Position numbers and translations under genes: made by a program. Below, piece by piece: positions 25,674 through 35,766 of a DNA stretch of 64,000 nucleotides; the first letter of the stretch is position 1, and the number at the start of each line of letters is the position of its first letter. Source of the DNA: Paenibacillus typhae. GTDB lineage: Bacteria > Bacillota > Bacilli > Paenibacillales > Paenibacillaceae. The notes below the pieces were generated by a model, which was not told the origin of the DNA, ran no database searches, and saw only the letters and a program-made list of their open reading frames with translations. Location: assembly GCF_900099765.1 (NCBI RefSeq), contig NZ_FNDX01000002.1, positions 1-64,000 on the forward strand, written 5' to 3'.

Positions 25674-26024
25674 CGCTTAAAAGAAATCAGACAATTCGTA
25701 CATAACCGGAATCTCGATGATATTCTGCTTCTGCTAAAAGAGCAGCGAAGCCGCACGGAAGAAAAAATAAGGGAATTTGAACAGATCCAAAGGAAAATAG
25801 ACCAGCGGATTCATCAGATTGAAGATGCGGCCAAAACGGAGGAGCTTTATACAGTACGGCTCACAGAGCTGCCTGAACGGACGATGATCATACTGAAGCA
25901 GAGCATCCGCCGCAGCGATAATCTGGAAATGTGGATCCGGCATCTGGAGAACAGCAGTCCGCTCAAATCCAGTGTTTTCCTCGGGCAAGTAGGAAAAGCG
26001 GGCTGGGGCTGTAGACGGCATTGA
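25671..26024 (+). pseudogene. MerR-type regulator remnant, truncated at both ends
   Basis: From the last base of the terminator onward the frame reads FRLKEIRQFVHNRNLDDILLLLK, the second half of a MerR HTH plus the long dimer helix (EQIQRKIDQRIHQIE), then the start of an effector domain (YTVRLTELPERTMIILK..IRHLENSSP..SSVFLGQVG). The HTH start (the usual Y-x-I-G/S..TLRYY part) is missing, as is about half of the BmrR-like effector domain; the text ends KAGWGCRRH at a stop. It has no RBS of its own. It is a decayed gene whose 5' part was replaced by the upstream unit. Confidence 0.75.
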
Positions 26025-26027
26025 AGG

Positions 26028-26059
26028 AAAGCTCTGCAATCTGTTGCAGGGCTTTTTTT
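26028..26059 (+). terminator. Rho-independent terminator
   Basis: AAAGCTCTGCAA, loop TCTG, TTGCAGGGCTTT, then T-run. It lies just behind the MerR remnant. Confidence 0.88.
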
Positions 26060-26385
26060 GTATACACACGATAATAATGAAAATAAATATATCAAAAAAG
26101 TAAAATAGTCGATTTTAAGCTTAATATGCATTTTTTTGCTAAGAATGCGCTCCCATTATTTGATACACTTGTGCATATTTAGTGGCGGGATCGAGTTTTG
26201 CAGCAGATTTGGAGTCCAATAGGAGAACCCGCTTATATAAACGCCGTATTGAAGGGAGTGATGATTCTAACAACATTCAAGACTTATGATTGGAGGATTG
26301 TAGCTGTACAGGTATACCGGGTTCATGTTTAGATTTCCCCTGGTTTCTAAAAATTGATTTTAGACAAATAGGAGGAGTTAAGTAC
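26060..26385 (+). other. Leader region of the giant pectinase gene
   Basis: 326 bp without a firm gene. It is A+T-rich in its first half, where the promoter must lie, but I see no convincing -35/-10 pair. A short frame at 26261-26332 (23 codons, starting [11 protein letters not shown] behind GAAGGGAG) could be a leader peptide, but the spacing is tight and nothing else supports it. The strong AGGAGGAG box for the real gene is at about 26372-26379. Confidence 0.4.
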
Positions 26386-29300
26386 ATGGGTAAAAGAGTT
26401 TCCGTCAGGAAATCGGTGCTTGCATTCGTTATGTCATTTCTCATGATCCTTTCGTTAGCCGTTCCTCCAGCTCCGGGGTATGCCGCAACAGCAACGGACA
26501 GTCCGCTTGCCCGGCAGGCAGAATATCTCGACCGGGGTCTGGTAGCGGTTCTGACCAGCAGCGGTGTGTATTTGAGCTGGAGATACTTAAATACGGATTC
26601 AGATGAAATCGCTTTCAATGTATATAAAAACGGCTATAAAGTAAATAGCTCACCTATCAGCAATTCTACGAATTATTTGGACACAACAGGAGCAGACAGC
26701 TCCCAGTATCAGATTTCTACTGTTATTGACGGTAAGGAAGTAATTCAGCCGGAGACGGTGTCAGTATGGCATAACAATTACCTGCCGATCCCGCTGGATA
26801 AGCCCGCTGACGGCCGGACAAAGGATGGCGGAACCTATTCTTACTATGCAGGGGATGCTTCAGTAGGGGACCTCGATGGCGACGGAGAATATGAAATCGT
26901 TTTCTTGTGGAGCCCGAGTAATTCAAAGGATAATTCCCAGGCCGGTTATACCGGCAATGTCTATATTGATGCTGTTAAGCTTGACGGCACGAAGCTGTGG
27001 CGGATTGACCTTGGCGTGAACATCCGGGCCGGAGCCCACTATACGCAGCTGATGGTCTATGACCTGGACGGCAACGGCAAAGCTGAAGTTGTGGTCAAGA
27101 CAGCAGACGGTACCAAGGACGGTCAAGGCACCGTAATCGGTGACGGTACGAAGGATTACCGCAACGACGGCGGATATATTCTGACAGGTCCGGAATATCT
27201 GACCTTGTTCAACGGGGAGACCGGAGCGGCTGTATCCACGGTGGATTATATCCCGCCAAGAGGCGATGTTGCCGCATGGGGTGACGGATACGGTAACCGT
27301 GTGGACCGTTTCCTCGGAGGCATTGCCTATCTCGACGGAGTGAAACCTAGTGTGGTGATGGCCCGCGGTTACTATACACGTACTGTGCTGACCGCTTACG
27401 ATTTCACCGGCGGCCAGCTGGTACAGCGCTGGACATTTGATACTAACCAAGCCGGCAAAGAGTACGAAGGACAGGGTAACCATAATCTCAGCGTTCTTGA
27501 TGCCGATGGTGACGGCAAGGATGAAATCATGTATGGTTCACTGGCAATCGATGATAACGGTACCTTAATATACAGTACCGGACTCGGTCACGGCGATGCG
27601 ATTCATGCCGGCAAGCTTGATCCGAACCGGGACGGTTATCAGGTTGTAAGCGTACATGAGCATACAAATGCCGAGTATGGACTGGAGATGCGTGACGCCG
27701 CTACAGGCGAAATTCTCTGGGGCCAATACACAGGTAAAGATACCGGACGCGGAATGTCCGCGGATATTGATCCGAATTTTCCGGGATATGAATCCTGGGC
27801 ATCCACGATTACCGACGGTCAAATGGACCCTCTCTCGAAGGGCTATGCTGCCAATGGAGACGTCATTTATGAACAGAACGAAGTGCCAAAGAGTGCTAAC
27901 TTTGCAATCTGGTGGGACGGGGACCTGCAGCGCGAGCTGTTCGACCATGAATGGAATAATACGACAGCAAAAGGTATTCCGCTTGTTTACAAATGGGATT
28001 ACGAAAACAAGCAGCTGAAGGAAATCTTCCGGGCTACTGGCGCTTTAACTAATAACCATACGAAGGGAAATCCTGCCCTTCAGGCGGACATTCTGGGTGA
28101 CTGGCGCGAGGAGCTGCTGCTGCGCAGTGAGGATAGTAGTGAATACAGACTCTACACGACTACTATTCCTACAGCCTACAAAATCCCAACGCTGATGCAG
28201 GATCCTGTATACCGCTTAGGTATTGCTTGGCAGAATGTAAGCTACAATCAGCCGCCTCACACAGGCTTCTATCTCGGAACGGAGGCCACCTCATTCCCGA
28301 AAGCGAACCTGGCGCTGACCGGCTCACAGCAGCTGCCGGAGCAGGTGTACCATTTTGCATTCGGTACGGAGCCTGCTGCGGGAACAACTGCTGTTCAGGA
28401 CACTCCTTATTCGCAGGAGTCAGGCTACGGTTTTGAAAATGCAAGCGGAATTACGGTAGGCGCAAACCATGTGGCTCTGCCGGATAATACAAAGTTCGCA
28501 GTCGATCTCCCGAATGCCAACTATCAGGTTACGATAAAAGTAGGGGAGGATGCCCGCAACTCAAACGTAGGCGTCAAATCCGAATTTGTACAAAAGCTTG
28601 CTGTAACCAGCGTTAATGCCGGAGAATCCCGTGAATATTCCTATGATGTCGCACTGGTTGACGGTCAACTGGAGTTTATTTTCACCGGAACAGCCATTGA
28701 CGTTCAGGAAATTACGATTTCGAAATACCCGGAGAAGACAGCAGGCGACCACACGACGATCTACATGGCCGGTGACTCCACTATGCAATCTTACAGTACA
28801 CAGCAGGCACCGCAGGAAGGCTGGGGCCAGCAGTTCGGCCGTTACTTCGCTAATGGCGTCGTAGTCCAGAATGATGCGATCGGCGGCAGAAGCAGCAAAT
28901 CGTTTATGGTGGACGGCCGCCTGGATTCTATCCTGCAGCGGATTAAACCGGGCGACTATTTCTTTATTTCCTTCGGCCATAACGATGCCAGTGTTGGTAT
29001 TCCGGAGCGGTATGCGTCGCCGGCGGATTACAAAACCTATCTGGCCCGTTACATCAATGGGGCCAGACAGCGCGGAGCCGAGCCTGTCCTGCTTACTCCG
29101 GTAGGCCGCAGAGATTTTAACACCATCACACAAGAATTTAACGTAAGCTTCCCGGAATATGTGCAGGCTGCCAAAGAAGTAGCGGAAGAGCTGAATGTCA
29201 AGCTGATTGACCTCAGCCAGTTAAGTATTGCTTATTACGATAAAATCGGCCTCACTGCTTCGGAAAAGGTCTTCCTGTATGCCAACCCGGGCGAATATCC

Positions 29301-32300
29301 GAAGTACCCTAACGGGGTGAACGATAACACCCATTTCAGCAGCTACGGCGCACAGGTCATTGCCGCATTGGTTGCAGGAGCGGTAAAAGAAATGGAAATA
29401 GGTATCTCTTCTTATGTGATTGACCCGGACATTACCGAACCGGAACCGGAACCGGAAATCCAGGTGTATGAGGAGAACTTTGATGGCGACCCTGCGGCCG
29501 TCCAGTATGCGATGGCCAATTCTACGGGAATCGCCGGTACAATGACGGGAACCGTTGTCGACCAGAACGGGAACAAAGTGCTGTCCGTTAACGGATCAGG
29601 CTCGGGTAACCGTGCCAAGACCTTCCGGCTGTTCGATGCCGTGAACGGCGATATTGTCAACGTGAACTTTGACTGGCATTCCGGCAATGTCAGCGCTTCT
29701 CCATCAGAGGGACATCTGTCCATCCTGGACGCGAATGAGAATATTATTCTCACACTGCTGACTAAGACCGGTACTGCAAGTCCGGGGAACAAAATCCATT
29801 ACTTCGTTGGCCCTTATACACCGGATTATGGAACAGGCACTACAGCAGTACCGGATGGCGGCATTGCCACCAATCTGCTTAAGAACCAGTGGGTCAATGT
29901 GGACGTCAACATTAATTTTGCTGAAAAGACCATGGACCTGACTTTGACGAGCAAGGCGGACCCGAGCCTCACGCAGACCATTGAGGACATTCCGATGAAT
30001 CCAGGCGCTTATACCAATAATGTAAGGGCCCTGCGTTTCCTTGGAACAAGAAAAGGCGGAGGCGGCACACTCAGCTGGACCACCCAGATTGATAACGTGA
30101 AGATTGAAGGCAAGAAGCTACCGCCGGTTGCCGGCGATCAGCAGGCGTTAATTGCCCTGCATAATGAAGTAAAAGCACTGGATCTGTCAGCTTACACCGA
30201 AGCTTCCAAAGCTGTGCTGAACAAAGCATTGACGGCTGTTGAAGCAATCCTCGGTACGGAGGCGACACAGGCTCAGGTCGATCATGTGTTTAACATGCTG
30301 ACGGTTGCCAAGGATTCATTATCTGCGGAACCGGCAGGTGTGATCAGCAGCTACTCCTTTGATTTCGGCTCCGGCGCTGCCGCAGAAGGATTCATTGGTG
30401 TAAATGCCAAGCGGGCTTATATCGAAGGCAATGGCTACGGCTTTGCCGATACCGCCCTTGTTCAGGACGAAAACCGTCAGACCGGTGATCCCCTGAAGGA
30501 AGACTTCACCCGCGTGAACGGCACCTCCTTCCTGGTGGAAATGGAGCCTGCCAATTACAGAGTAACTTTGACCACCGGTGATGCACAGGAATCGACCAGT
30601 ACCGGCGTGGTTGTAGAGCAAATGCCGAAGCTTCCGATTACGAACGTAGCCAAAGGCGAATTCAAAGAGGTCTCCTATGATATCGCCCTGATTGATGGTG
30701 TATTTAACTTTGAGTTCTCCGGCAGCACACCAAAGATTAATGCATTGACTATCGAACGCCTGCCTGACAACGGCGCTGGCACACAGCCGGTCATTTATCT
30801 GGCGAGCGATTCCACAGTGGCCAATTATGCAGAAAGCTATCGTCCGCAGGCCGGATGGGGCGAACAGCTGGGCAGCTACTTTGATCTGGATAAGATCAGC
30901 ATTGACAACCGTGCGGTCAGCGGGCTCAGCAGCAAAACCTTCCTGGTAGGCGGCTATCTGAACAATATCCTGCTGAACATTCACGAAGGCGATTACCTGT
31001 TCATGCAGTGGTCCCACAACGATTCCACACCTTCGCGGCCGGAACGTTATCTGACACCGGAGCAATTCAAGGTGTACCTGAAGGATTACATTAACGGTAC
31101 AGTACAAAGAGGCGCAATTCCGGTTCTGGTTACACCGGTTAACCGCCGAGACTTTAGCGGAGCAGTCCTCAATAAGAGCTTCCCGGAATATGTGCAGGCC
31201 ATGAAGGAAACCGCACAGGAAACCGGAACGCTGCTGATTGATCTGAACCAGGCAAGCTGGGAGTATTTCCAGGAGCTTGGTCCGGAAGGCACCAAATCGA
31301 TCTTTATGTGGGTAGGGACAACCGAAGACAACACCCATCTGCAGATGAACGGTGCGATCAAGGTATCCGGCATGGTGGCTAAGCTGGTACAGGAGCTGAA
31401 CATCCCTCTGTCTGAACTCGTCACACTGGAAGAGGAGCCGTCAGACCAGAAAGCGCCGCACACAACAGCGGCGGTGGAAGGCGATCTGTTTAACGGCTGG
31501 TATACTTCGGCTGTAAAAGTTACTTTGACAGCAACAGATGAAGATTCGGAAGTGGAAGTGACCTACTTCAAGGTTGATGACGGCGAAGCAGTCAGCGGAA
31601 CGCAGCTGACCCTTAGTGAAGAGGGCAACCATACCGTTACTTTCTGGAGCGTTGACGTTGACGGCAACAAAGAGGCGGAACAGACCCTTTCCGTGCCGGT
31701 CGATCTTGCGCCTCCGGTCATTGAAATTCAGGGACAGTCCGAATACACCATTGACCAGCAGGTTGTGATTGGCTATTCCGCTGCCGATACCGTTTCCGGT
31801 GTCGAACAGCCGGCCGGAGAGGTATTAAACACTCCGGCCTATACGCTGGAGCCGGGATTGAATACAGTAACTGCACTTGTCTATGACCGCGCAGGCCAAA
31901 CAACCGCTTTGGACTACAGCTTTGGCGTTACTGCTACTTTTACAAGTCTGTCAGAGCTTACCCGCACCTTTGCAGCCGGATCGGAGGACCCTGGTGCAGC
32001 AACGGTTTCCGGTCAGCTTACGGATAAGCTGCAGCAGGCTGAACAGGCAGCTGCAGCACATAATGGTGCAAAGGCCCGCCAGCTCCTGAACACTTACAGC
32101 AATGATGTTAATGCGGCCAGAAACACTGTCTTTACGGCTGAACAGGCAGATGCGCTGATTAAGTGGTCAGCATGGCTGAGCCAGGCGACCCCGCTGGCGA
32201 GCAGTGCACCAGGCACCCCGGTGTTGTCCGATAATAACGGTCATGACACTGGCCTGAGAGACGGAGACTATACAATTACGATGAATCTCTGGTGGGGAAA

Positions 32301-32781
32301 TAACGGCACTAAGTTCAGATTGTACGAGGACGGCAAGCTGGTCAAAGAAGTCTCACTGCCTGACCAATCCCCGTCTGCTCAATCCGTGAAGATTGACATT
32401 ATCGGCAAGCAGAACGGAGCTTACGTTTATACCGGTGAACTGATCAACTCGCTGGGTACAACGAAGAGTGCGCCACTGACTGTGACTGTTACCGATGCAG
32501 CTCCGGGTCAAGCGGTATTGTCTAACGACAACTGGGATGGAGATGGCAGCTTTAACGTCACGATGAACCTGTGGTGGGGCACCAACGCTACCGAATATAA
32601 GCTTTACGAAAATGGAAAGCTGGTTGACACGCAATCGCTTCAGGCCCGTACACCTGGTGCCCAGTCGGCAGTAACAGCAATATCCGGCAAAGCGGCGGGC
32701 ACTTATGAATACGAAGCGGTGCTGAGCAACGCCGCAGGTGAGACCCGGACCGTAAAGATGACTGTAAAGGTACGGAAATAA
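26386..32781 (+). CDS. Giant secreted PL11 rhamnogalacturonan lyase with two CE12-type acetylesterase domains
   Basis: 2131 residues from the ATG at 26386 (AGGAGGAG upstream). Signal peptide 1-33, cut after GYA. Domains in order: PL11 eight-bladed propeller about 41-630 with calcium-type [18 protein letters not shown] and DADGDGKDE repeats; beta-sandwich 654-770; SGNH/CE12 esterase 788-1010 with S798 (GDS) and D980/H983 (DNTH); Pro-Glu linker 1014-1026; concanavalin-like module about 1027-1243; FIVAR-like helices 1249-1315; second sandwich plus CE12 about 1321-1680 with S1476 (SDS) and D1648/H1651; Ig/HYR-like modules about 1687-1846; a FIMAH-like helical module about 1848-1934; two tandem MNLWWG modules about 1942-2131. 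It should cleave rhamnogalacturonan I and strip its acetyl groups outside the cell. Confidence 0.93.
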   Translation: MGKRVSVRKSVLAFVMSFLMILSLAVPPAPGYAATATDSPLARQAEYLDRGLVAVLTSSGVYLSWRYLNTDSDEIAFNVYKNGYKVNSSPISNSTNYLDTTGADSSQYQISTVIDGKEVIQPETVSVWHNNYLPIPLDKPADGRTKDGGTYSYYAGDASVGDLDGDGEYEIVFLWSPSNSKDNSQAGYTGNVYIDAVKLDGTKLWRIDLGVNIRAGAHYTQLMVYDLDGNGKAEVVVKTADGTKDGQGTVIGDGTKDYRNDGGYILTGPEYLTLFNGETGAAVSTVDYIPPRGDVAAWGDGYGNRVDRFLGGIAYLDGVKPSVVMARGYYTRTVLTAYDFTGGQLVQRWTFDTNQAGKEYEGQGNHNLSVLDADGDGKDEIMYGSLAIDDNGTLIYSTGLGHGDAIHAGKLDPNRDGYQVVSVHEHTNAEYGLEMRDAATGEILWGQYTGKDTGRGMSADIDPNFPGYESWASTITDGQMDPLSKGYAANGDVIYEQNEVPKSANFAIWWDGDLQRELFDHEWNNTTAKGIPLVYKWDYENKQLKEIFRATGALTNNHTKGNPALQADILGDWREELLLRSEDSSEYRLYTTTIPTAYKIPTLMQDPVYRLGIAWQNVSYNQPPHTGFYLGTEATSFPKANLALTGSQQLPEQVYHFAFGTEPAAGTTAVQDTPYSQESGYGFENASGITVGANHVALPDNTKFAVDLPNANYQVTIKVGEDARNSNVGVKSEFVQKLAVTSVNAGESREYSYDVALVDGQLEFIFTGTAIDVQEITISKYPEKTAGDHTTIYMAGDSTMQSYSTQQAPQEGWGQQFGRYFANGVVVQNDAIGGRSSKSFMVDGRLDSILQRIKPGDYFFISFGHNDASVGIPERYASPADYKTYLARYINGARQRGAEPVLLTPVGRRDFNTITQEFNVSFPEYVQAAKEVAEELNVKLIDLSQLSIAYYDKIGLTASEKVFLYANPGEYPKYPNGVNDNTHFSSYGAQVIAALVAGAVKEMEIGISSYVIDPDITEPEPEPEIQVYEENFDGDPAAVQYAMANSTGIAGTMTGTVVDQNGNKVLSVNGSGSGNRAKTFRLFDAVNGDIVNVNFDWHSGNVSASPSEGHLSILDANENIILTLLTKTGTASPGNKIHYFVGPYTPDYGTGTTAVPDGGIATNLLKNQWVNVDVNINFAEKTMDLTLTSKADPSLTQTIEDIPMNPGAYTNNVRALRFLGTRKGGGGTLSWTTQIDNVKIEGKKLPPVAGDQQALIALHNEVKALDLSAYTEASKAVLNKALTAVEAILGTEATQAQVDHVFNMLTVAKDSLSAEPAGVISSYSFDFGSGAAAEGFIGVNAKRAYIEGNGYGFADTALVQDENRQTGDPLKEDFTRVNGTSFLVEMEPANYRVTLTTGDAQESTSTGVVVEQMPKLPITNVAKGEFKEVSYDIALIDGVFNFEFSGSTPKINALTIERLPDNGAGTQPVIYLASDSTVANYAESYRPQAGWGEQLGSYFDLDKISIDNRAVSGLSSKTFLVGGYLNNILLNIHEGDYLFMQWSHNDSTPSRPERYLTPEQFKVYLKDYINGTVQRGAIPVLVTPVNRRDFSGAVLNKSFPEYVQAMKETAQETGTLLIDLNQASWEYFQELGPEGTKSIFMWVGTTEDNTHLQMNGAIKVSGMVAKLVQELNIPLSELVTLEEEPSDQKAPHTTAAVEGDLFNGWYTSAVKVTLTATDEDSEVEVTYFKVDDGEAVSGTQLTLSEEGNHTVTFWSVDVDGNKEAEQTLSVPVDLAPPVIEIQGQSEYTIDQQVVIGYSAADTVSGVEQPAGEVLNTPAYTLEPGLNTVTALVYDRAGQTTALDYSFGVTATFTSLSELTRTFAAGSEDPGAATVSGQLTDKLQQAEQAAAAHNGAKARQLLNTYSNDVNAARNTVFTAEQADALIKWSAWLSQATPLASSAPGTPVLSDNNGHDTGLRDGDYTITMNLWWGNNGTKFRLYEDGKLVKEVSLPDQSPSAQSVKIDIIGKQNGAYVYTGELINSLGTTKSAPLTVTVTDAAPGQAVLSNDNWDGDGSFNVTMNLWWGTNATEYKLYENGKLVDTQSLQARTPGAQSAVTAISGKAAGTYEYEAVLSNAAGETRTVKMTVKVRK

Positions 32782-32826
32782 GTAAGGGAGACAGCTTGAC
32801 GTTACTGAACTGAATTTACGCTCCAC

Positions 32827-32867
32827 AGCCCGAGGATACGGTCTAACCGTTTCATCGGGCTTTTTTA
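32827..32867 (+). terminator. Rho-independent terminator
   Basis: AGCCCGA...TCGGGCT with inner ACGGT/ACCGT stem and a following TTTTTT, 45 nt behind the giant gene. Confidence 0.88.
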
Positions 32868-32919
32868 AAATATCAGAAAGTATAAACTTGCAGATCTATA
32901 CAGGTCTGATATTTCCCGC

Positions 32920-32961
32920 AGAAACGGTTGCCGACTTTTTAAGGACGGCGTAGCCGTTTCT
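32920..32961. repeat. Interspersed-repeat-like hairpin
   Basis: AGAAACGG (32920-32927) pairs with CCGTTTCT (32954-32961) with inner GCCG/CGGC pairing, next to a TTGCAGCTGCAG palindrome. No T-run follows. It looks like a small intergenic palindromic element; I saw no second copy in this window. Confidence 0.4.
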
Positions 32962-32988
32962 ACTTGCAGCTGCAGGTGTTCAAACAGA

Positions 32989-33939
32989 TTACTGGCCGTA
33001 TATGTTCAGTCTAGATTGAATGCTTTTTAACACTTCGGCGGGCATTTCCCTAATCTTGATATCTTCTCCCAGGAAAAGCAGCCAGTTCGTAATCCCGCTC
33101 ACTTCATCAGGATTATCAGCATGGATAAAAGTCTCATAGATCGCTGTTGTCTGATAGGGATTGGTATAGGAGAGCGAAGCTTTTACAGGATGGTATTTTC
33201 TGAATTGGGCAATTGCATCCGGACCCAGTTCAAGGACGACATTGACTGCTTCTTTCTGCTTATTTAGTTTCTCTAATATCTTTTTTCGGCTTAGGCTGTT
33301 TTTTACCGGATAGGGCATGACATCTATAAGCTGGTCGACCGGATAAATCCGCAGCTTCTCTTCCTGCAGATCAAAGCCTTCAATTAACCAGACACTTTTT
33401 TCGCGGTAGAGGTGCAACAAATAAACGGGATAAGTTTCTCCATTGATAGAAATGAATAAGTAGCAGTCCGTAAGCAGAAGCTGAATCAGCTTTTCCAACA
33501 TAGGGTGGGGGAGGTCAGCCAGATCAAGCAAATCCGGATTATTTGGATTGGTTCCTTCAAACAGCAGAAGCTGATTCAAAAGAAACAGGTCATCCTGCTG
33601 GTTCTCGGAGATAAGCCCGAGTAATTTTTCGGATAAAGACTGGCGGCTCTTAAGGTAAGGAAGCTGCTGATTCCGGGTGGCCATGAAAGCTATAAATAGG
33701 GCTTTGACTTCACTATCAGTAAAGCGGACAACCGGAAGGACCGAGTTACGCATAACAAAATAGCCCCCGTCCCTTCCGACCTCAGCCACAAGCGGCATCC
33801 CAAGCGCCTCAATTTCCCGTATATCTCTGATTGCAGTAGACCGGGAGATCTGGAACTCTCGCATAATTTCTGAAATGGTAAAGTGGGCGCGGTTGTTAAT
33901 ATAACGCATGATGATATTGATCCGTTCAACTTTTTTCAT
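32989..33939 (-). CDS. HTH_11/WYL-domain transcriptional regulator (YafY type)
   Basis: 316 residues from the ATG at 33939, behind TTTAGGAG; a longer frame starts seven codons up without an RBS. The winged HTH at 1-60 (KKVERINIIMRYINNRAHFTISEIMREFQISRSTAIRDIREIEALG) is followed by GRDGGYFV and a WYL-like sensor domain (LLHLYREKSVWLIEGFDLQEEKLRIYPVDQL), then the WCX tail. These proteins usually repress or activate adjacent genes in response to a ligand or DNA. The divergent GyrI-like gene with a shared dyad between them is the likely target. Confidence 0.88.
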   Translation of the reverse strand: MKKVERINIIMRYINNRAHFTISEIMREFQISRSTAIRDIREIEALGMPLVAEVGRDGGYFVMRNSVLPVVRFTDSEVKALFIAFMATRNQQLPYLKSRQSLSEKLLGLISENQQDDLFLLNQLLLFEGTNPNNPDLLDLADLPHPMLEKLIQLLLTDCYLFISINGETYPVYLLHLYREKSVWLIEGFDLQEEKLRIYPVDQLIDVMPYPVKNSLSRKKILEKLNKQKEAVNVVLELGPDAIAQFRKYHPVKASLSYTNPYQTTAIYETFIHADNPDEVSGITNWLLFLGEDIKIREMPAEVLKSIQSRLNIYGQ

Positions 33940-33977
33940 CGGGCTCCTAAACAGTATCATTTTTTGACATGATTTAA

Positions 33978-33990
33978 GGTTATCATAACC
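33978..33990. promoter_or_regulatory. Dyad between divergent WYL and GyrI-like genes
   Basis: GGTTAT-C-ATAACC, a perfect inverted repeat with a one-base centre, midway between the two starts and next to a TTGACA (33964-33969). A candidate operator for the WYL regulator. Confidence 0.55.
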
Positions 33991-34047
33991 ATATCAAGTG
34001 AAGAAGACAAATCCATTCACAAATCCACAGAAGAGGAGTTTTTCACA

Positions 34048-34527
34048 ATGGCACAATTTACACTGGAACAAAAAGAAGGCTTCACCGTTATTGGTCTGGG
34101 CACTGAGCTTAAGAGCCACTATACAGACTATGCTGGCATCAATCAAGAAAAAGCGGACTTTTGGCAGCAGGTCAGCCAGGATGGAAGACTTGATTATTTA
34201 AAAGAAATCGCCGCAAATGACTACATTTTTGCCGTCAACGAAGCGGTGAATAACAAAATGATGCACTATGCCGGTGTTATTTCGGATCAGTCAGCCCCGG
34301 AAGAAGCCAGAGTAATCGAGTTCCCCGCAGGGGATTATGTAGTCGTTAAAGGGGAAGCGGAGACGGCAGAGGAACTGAATCATACGCTTACCGGTATTGC
34401 GTTTGGTCAAGCCCTGCCCGAGGCAGCAGATTACGCTTATGTCGGCGGACCTAACACGACTGTAGAGATGGGGCGGAGAAACGGCCTGCTGTATGGTGAA
34501 ATGTGGATTCCCGTTGTGAAAAAATAA
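34048..34527 (+). CDS. GyrI-like / effector-binding domain protein
   Basis: 159 residues consisting of one SOUL/GyrI-like ligand-binding domain: FTLEQKEGFTVIGLGTELKS at the start, FWQQVSQDGRLDYL, FPAGDYVVVKGEAE and YGEMWIPVVK at the end. This fold binds hydrophobic or drug-like ligands in MerR and AraC regulators and also occurs alone, as here. It may sequester or degrade a small toxic compound. AGAGGAG precedes the ATG. It is divergent from the WYL regulator and has its own terminator. Confidence 0.85.
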   Translation: MAQFTLEQKEGFTVIGLGTELKSHYTDYAGINQEKADFWQQVSQDGRLDYLKEIAANDYIFAVNEAVNNKMMHYAGVISDQSAPEEARVIEFPAGDYVVVKGEAETAEELNHTLTGIAFGQALPEAADYAYVGGPNTTVEMGRRNGLLYGEMWIPVVKK

Positions 34528-34559
34528 TACAGTCAACGCCCTTTCCGGGCACCACACGA

Positions 34560-34603
34560 AACAGCCTAATGGAACGGCACAGCCGGTCATTGGGCTGTTT
34601 TTA
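34560..34603 (+). terminator. Rho-independent terminator
   Basis: AACAGCCTAATG / CATTGGGCTGTT (one G-T wobble), then TTTTATT, behind the GyrI-like gene. Confidence 0.85.
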
Positions 34604-34749
34604 TTCTGTCGCGAATAAGCATGAAACCATATGGAACGGCCAGCGTTTTAGTTAGAGAAAGGCAAATACAAGATGGTTATGGAATGGAGATGAACATGGG
34701 AGAAATACGGAGCAATTCAGGAGCACCAGGCAAAAGAGGCGGCGGGTCA

Positions 34750-35720
34750 ATGATGGCGATGGTTTATGATACTTATGGATCACCAGAGGTCCTCCGGATT
34801 GAACAGGTAGAGATCCCTGAACCTAAAGACCATGAAGTGTTGATCGAGGTGCATGCAGCTTCAGTCAACTCCTGGGACTGGGATCTCCTGCGCGGTAAAC
34901 CTTATGTAAACAGAATTGGCGCGTTCCGATCACCCCGTTACCGGATTCTTGGGGCGGACATTGCCGGGACAGTCATTGCAGCCGGAGCAGCCGTCACACG
35001 CTTTAAGCCTGGAGACGAGGTGTTCGGTGATCTGTCCGGCTGCGGCTGGGGAGGTTTTGCCGAATATGTCTGCGCGGCCGAGACTGCTCTGACACTCAAA
35101 CCTGCAACACTCAGCTTTGTTGAGGCCCCCAGGCTGCTGTTCTGGCCTTGCAGGGTCTGCGTGACAAGGGGCATTTGCAGCAGGGGCAGCAGGTTCTGAT
35201 TAATGGCGCAGGGGGAGGAGTCGGGACATTCGCTATCCAATATGCCAAGCTGCACGGGGCAGAAGTGACTGGAGTCGATAACGCCGGAAAACTGGAGATG
35301 CTGCAGGCTATCGGGGCAGATTATGTGCTTGATTATACACAAGAGAATTTCACCAAAAACGGGAAGAAGTACGATCTGATCCTTGACGTTGTCGGGAATC
35401 GCTCCATAATCGCCTTGAAGCGTGCGCTCAAGTATAACGGCACCTATGTGATGATCGGCGGACCGACCCCGCACATCCTCCTGAATCTGCTATGTTCACC
35501 GTTTATTTCTCTGTTTGAAAAGAAAAAAGTAACCATTCTGATCCATAAGCCGAACCATAACGACCAGTTGCTCTGGAAGGAGTATGCTGAAGCTGGCAAG
35601 ATACTTCCGGTAATAGACCGGGAGTACCCATTAAGCGAAGCTGCCCAGGCGGTCCGTGATATTGGAGAAGGTTCCGTGAAGGGCAAAACCGTCGTCAATA
35701 TGATGTCAAAAGAAAATTAA
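34750..35720 (+). pseudogene. NAD(P)-dependent zinc-less alcohol dehydrogenase/quinone reductase, frameshifted
   Basis: Two adjacent frames give the halves of one MDR-family enzyme. From ATG 34750: MAMVYDTYGSPEVLRIEQVE, SVNSWDWDLLRGKP, GADIAGTV, KPGDEVFGDLSG, LKPATLSFVEA. Then from about 35127 in another frame: PQAAVLALQGL, LINGAGGGVGTFAIQ, YDLILDVVGN, and a C-terminal end KGKTVVNMMS. The break is at a C5 run near 35126-35130, and compared with the family about three residues (a deletion of 10 nt or so) are missing there. Without the shift the protein would be about 320 residues and would reduce quinones or enones. The start is unsure; AGAGGCGG lies upstream. Confidence 0.82.
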
Positions 35721-35766
35721 GTTCTAGACTGAGAAAACAAAGCATTAGACTGGCACTACATCGTTA

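Noticed and set aside
26261..26332. 23-codon leader peptide candidate before the giant pectinase
   Set aside because: The RBS is only 2-3 bases from the ATG, there is no terminator/antiterminator pair, and the residues show no regulatory pattern.
30319..31338. 339-codon minus-strand frame inside the giant gene
   Set aside because: Antisense to the second CE12 unit; no RBS and no domain recognised.
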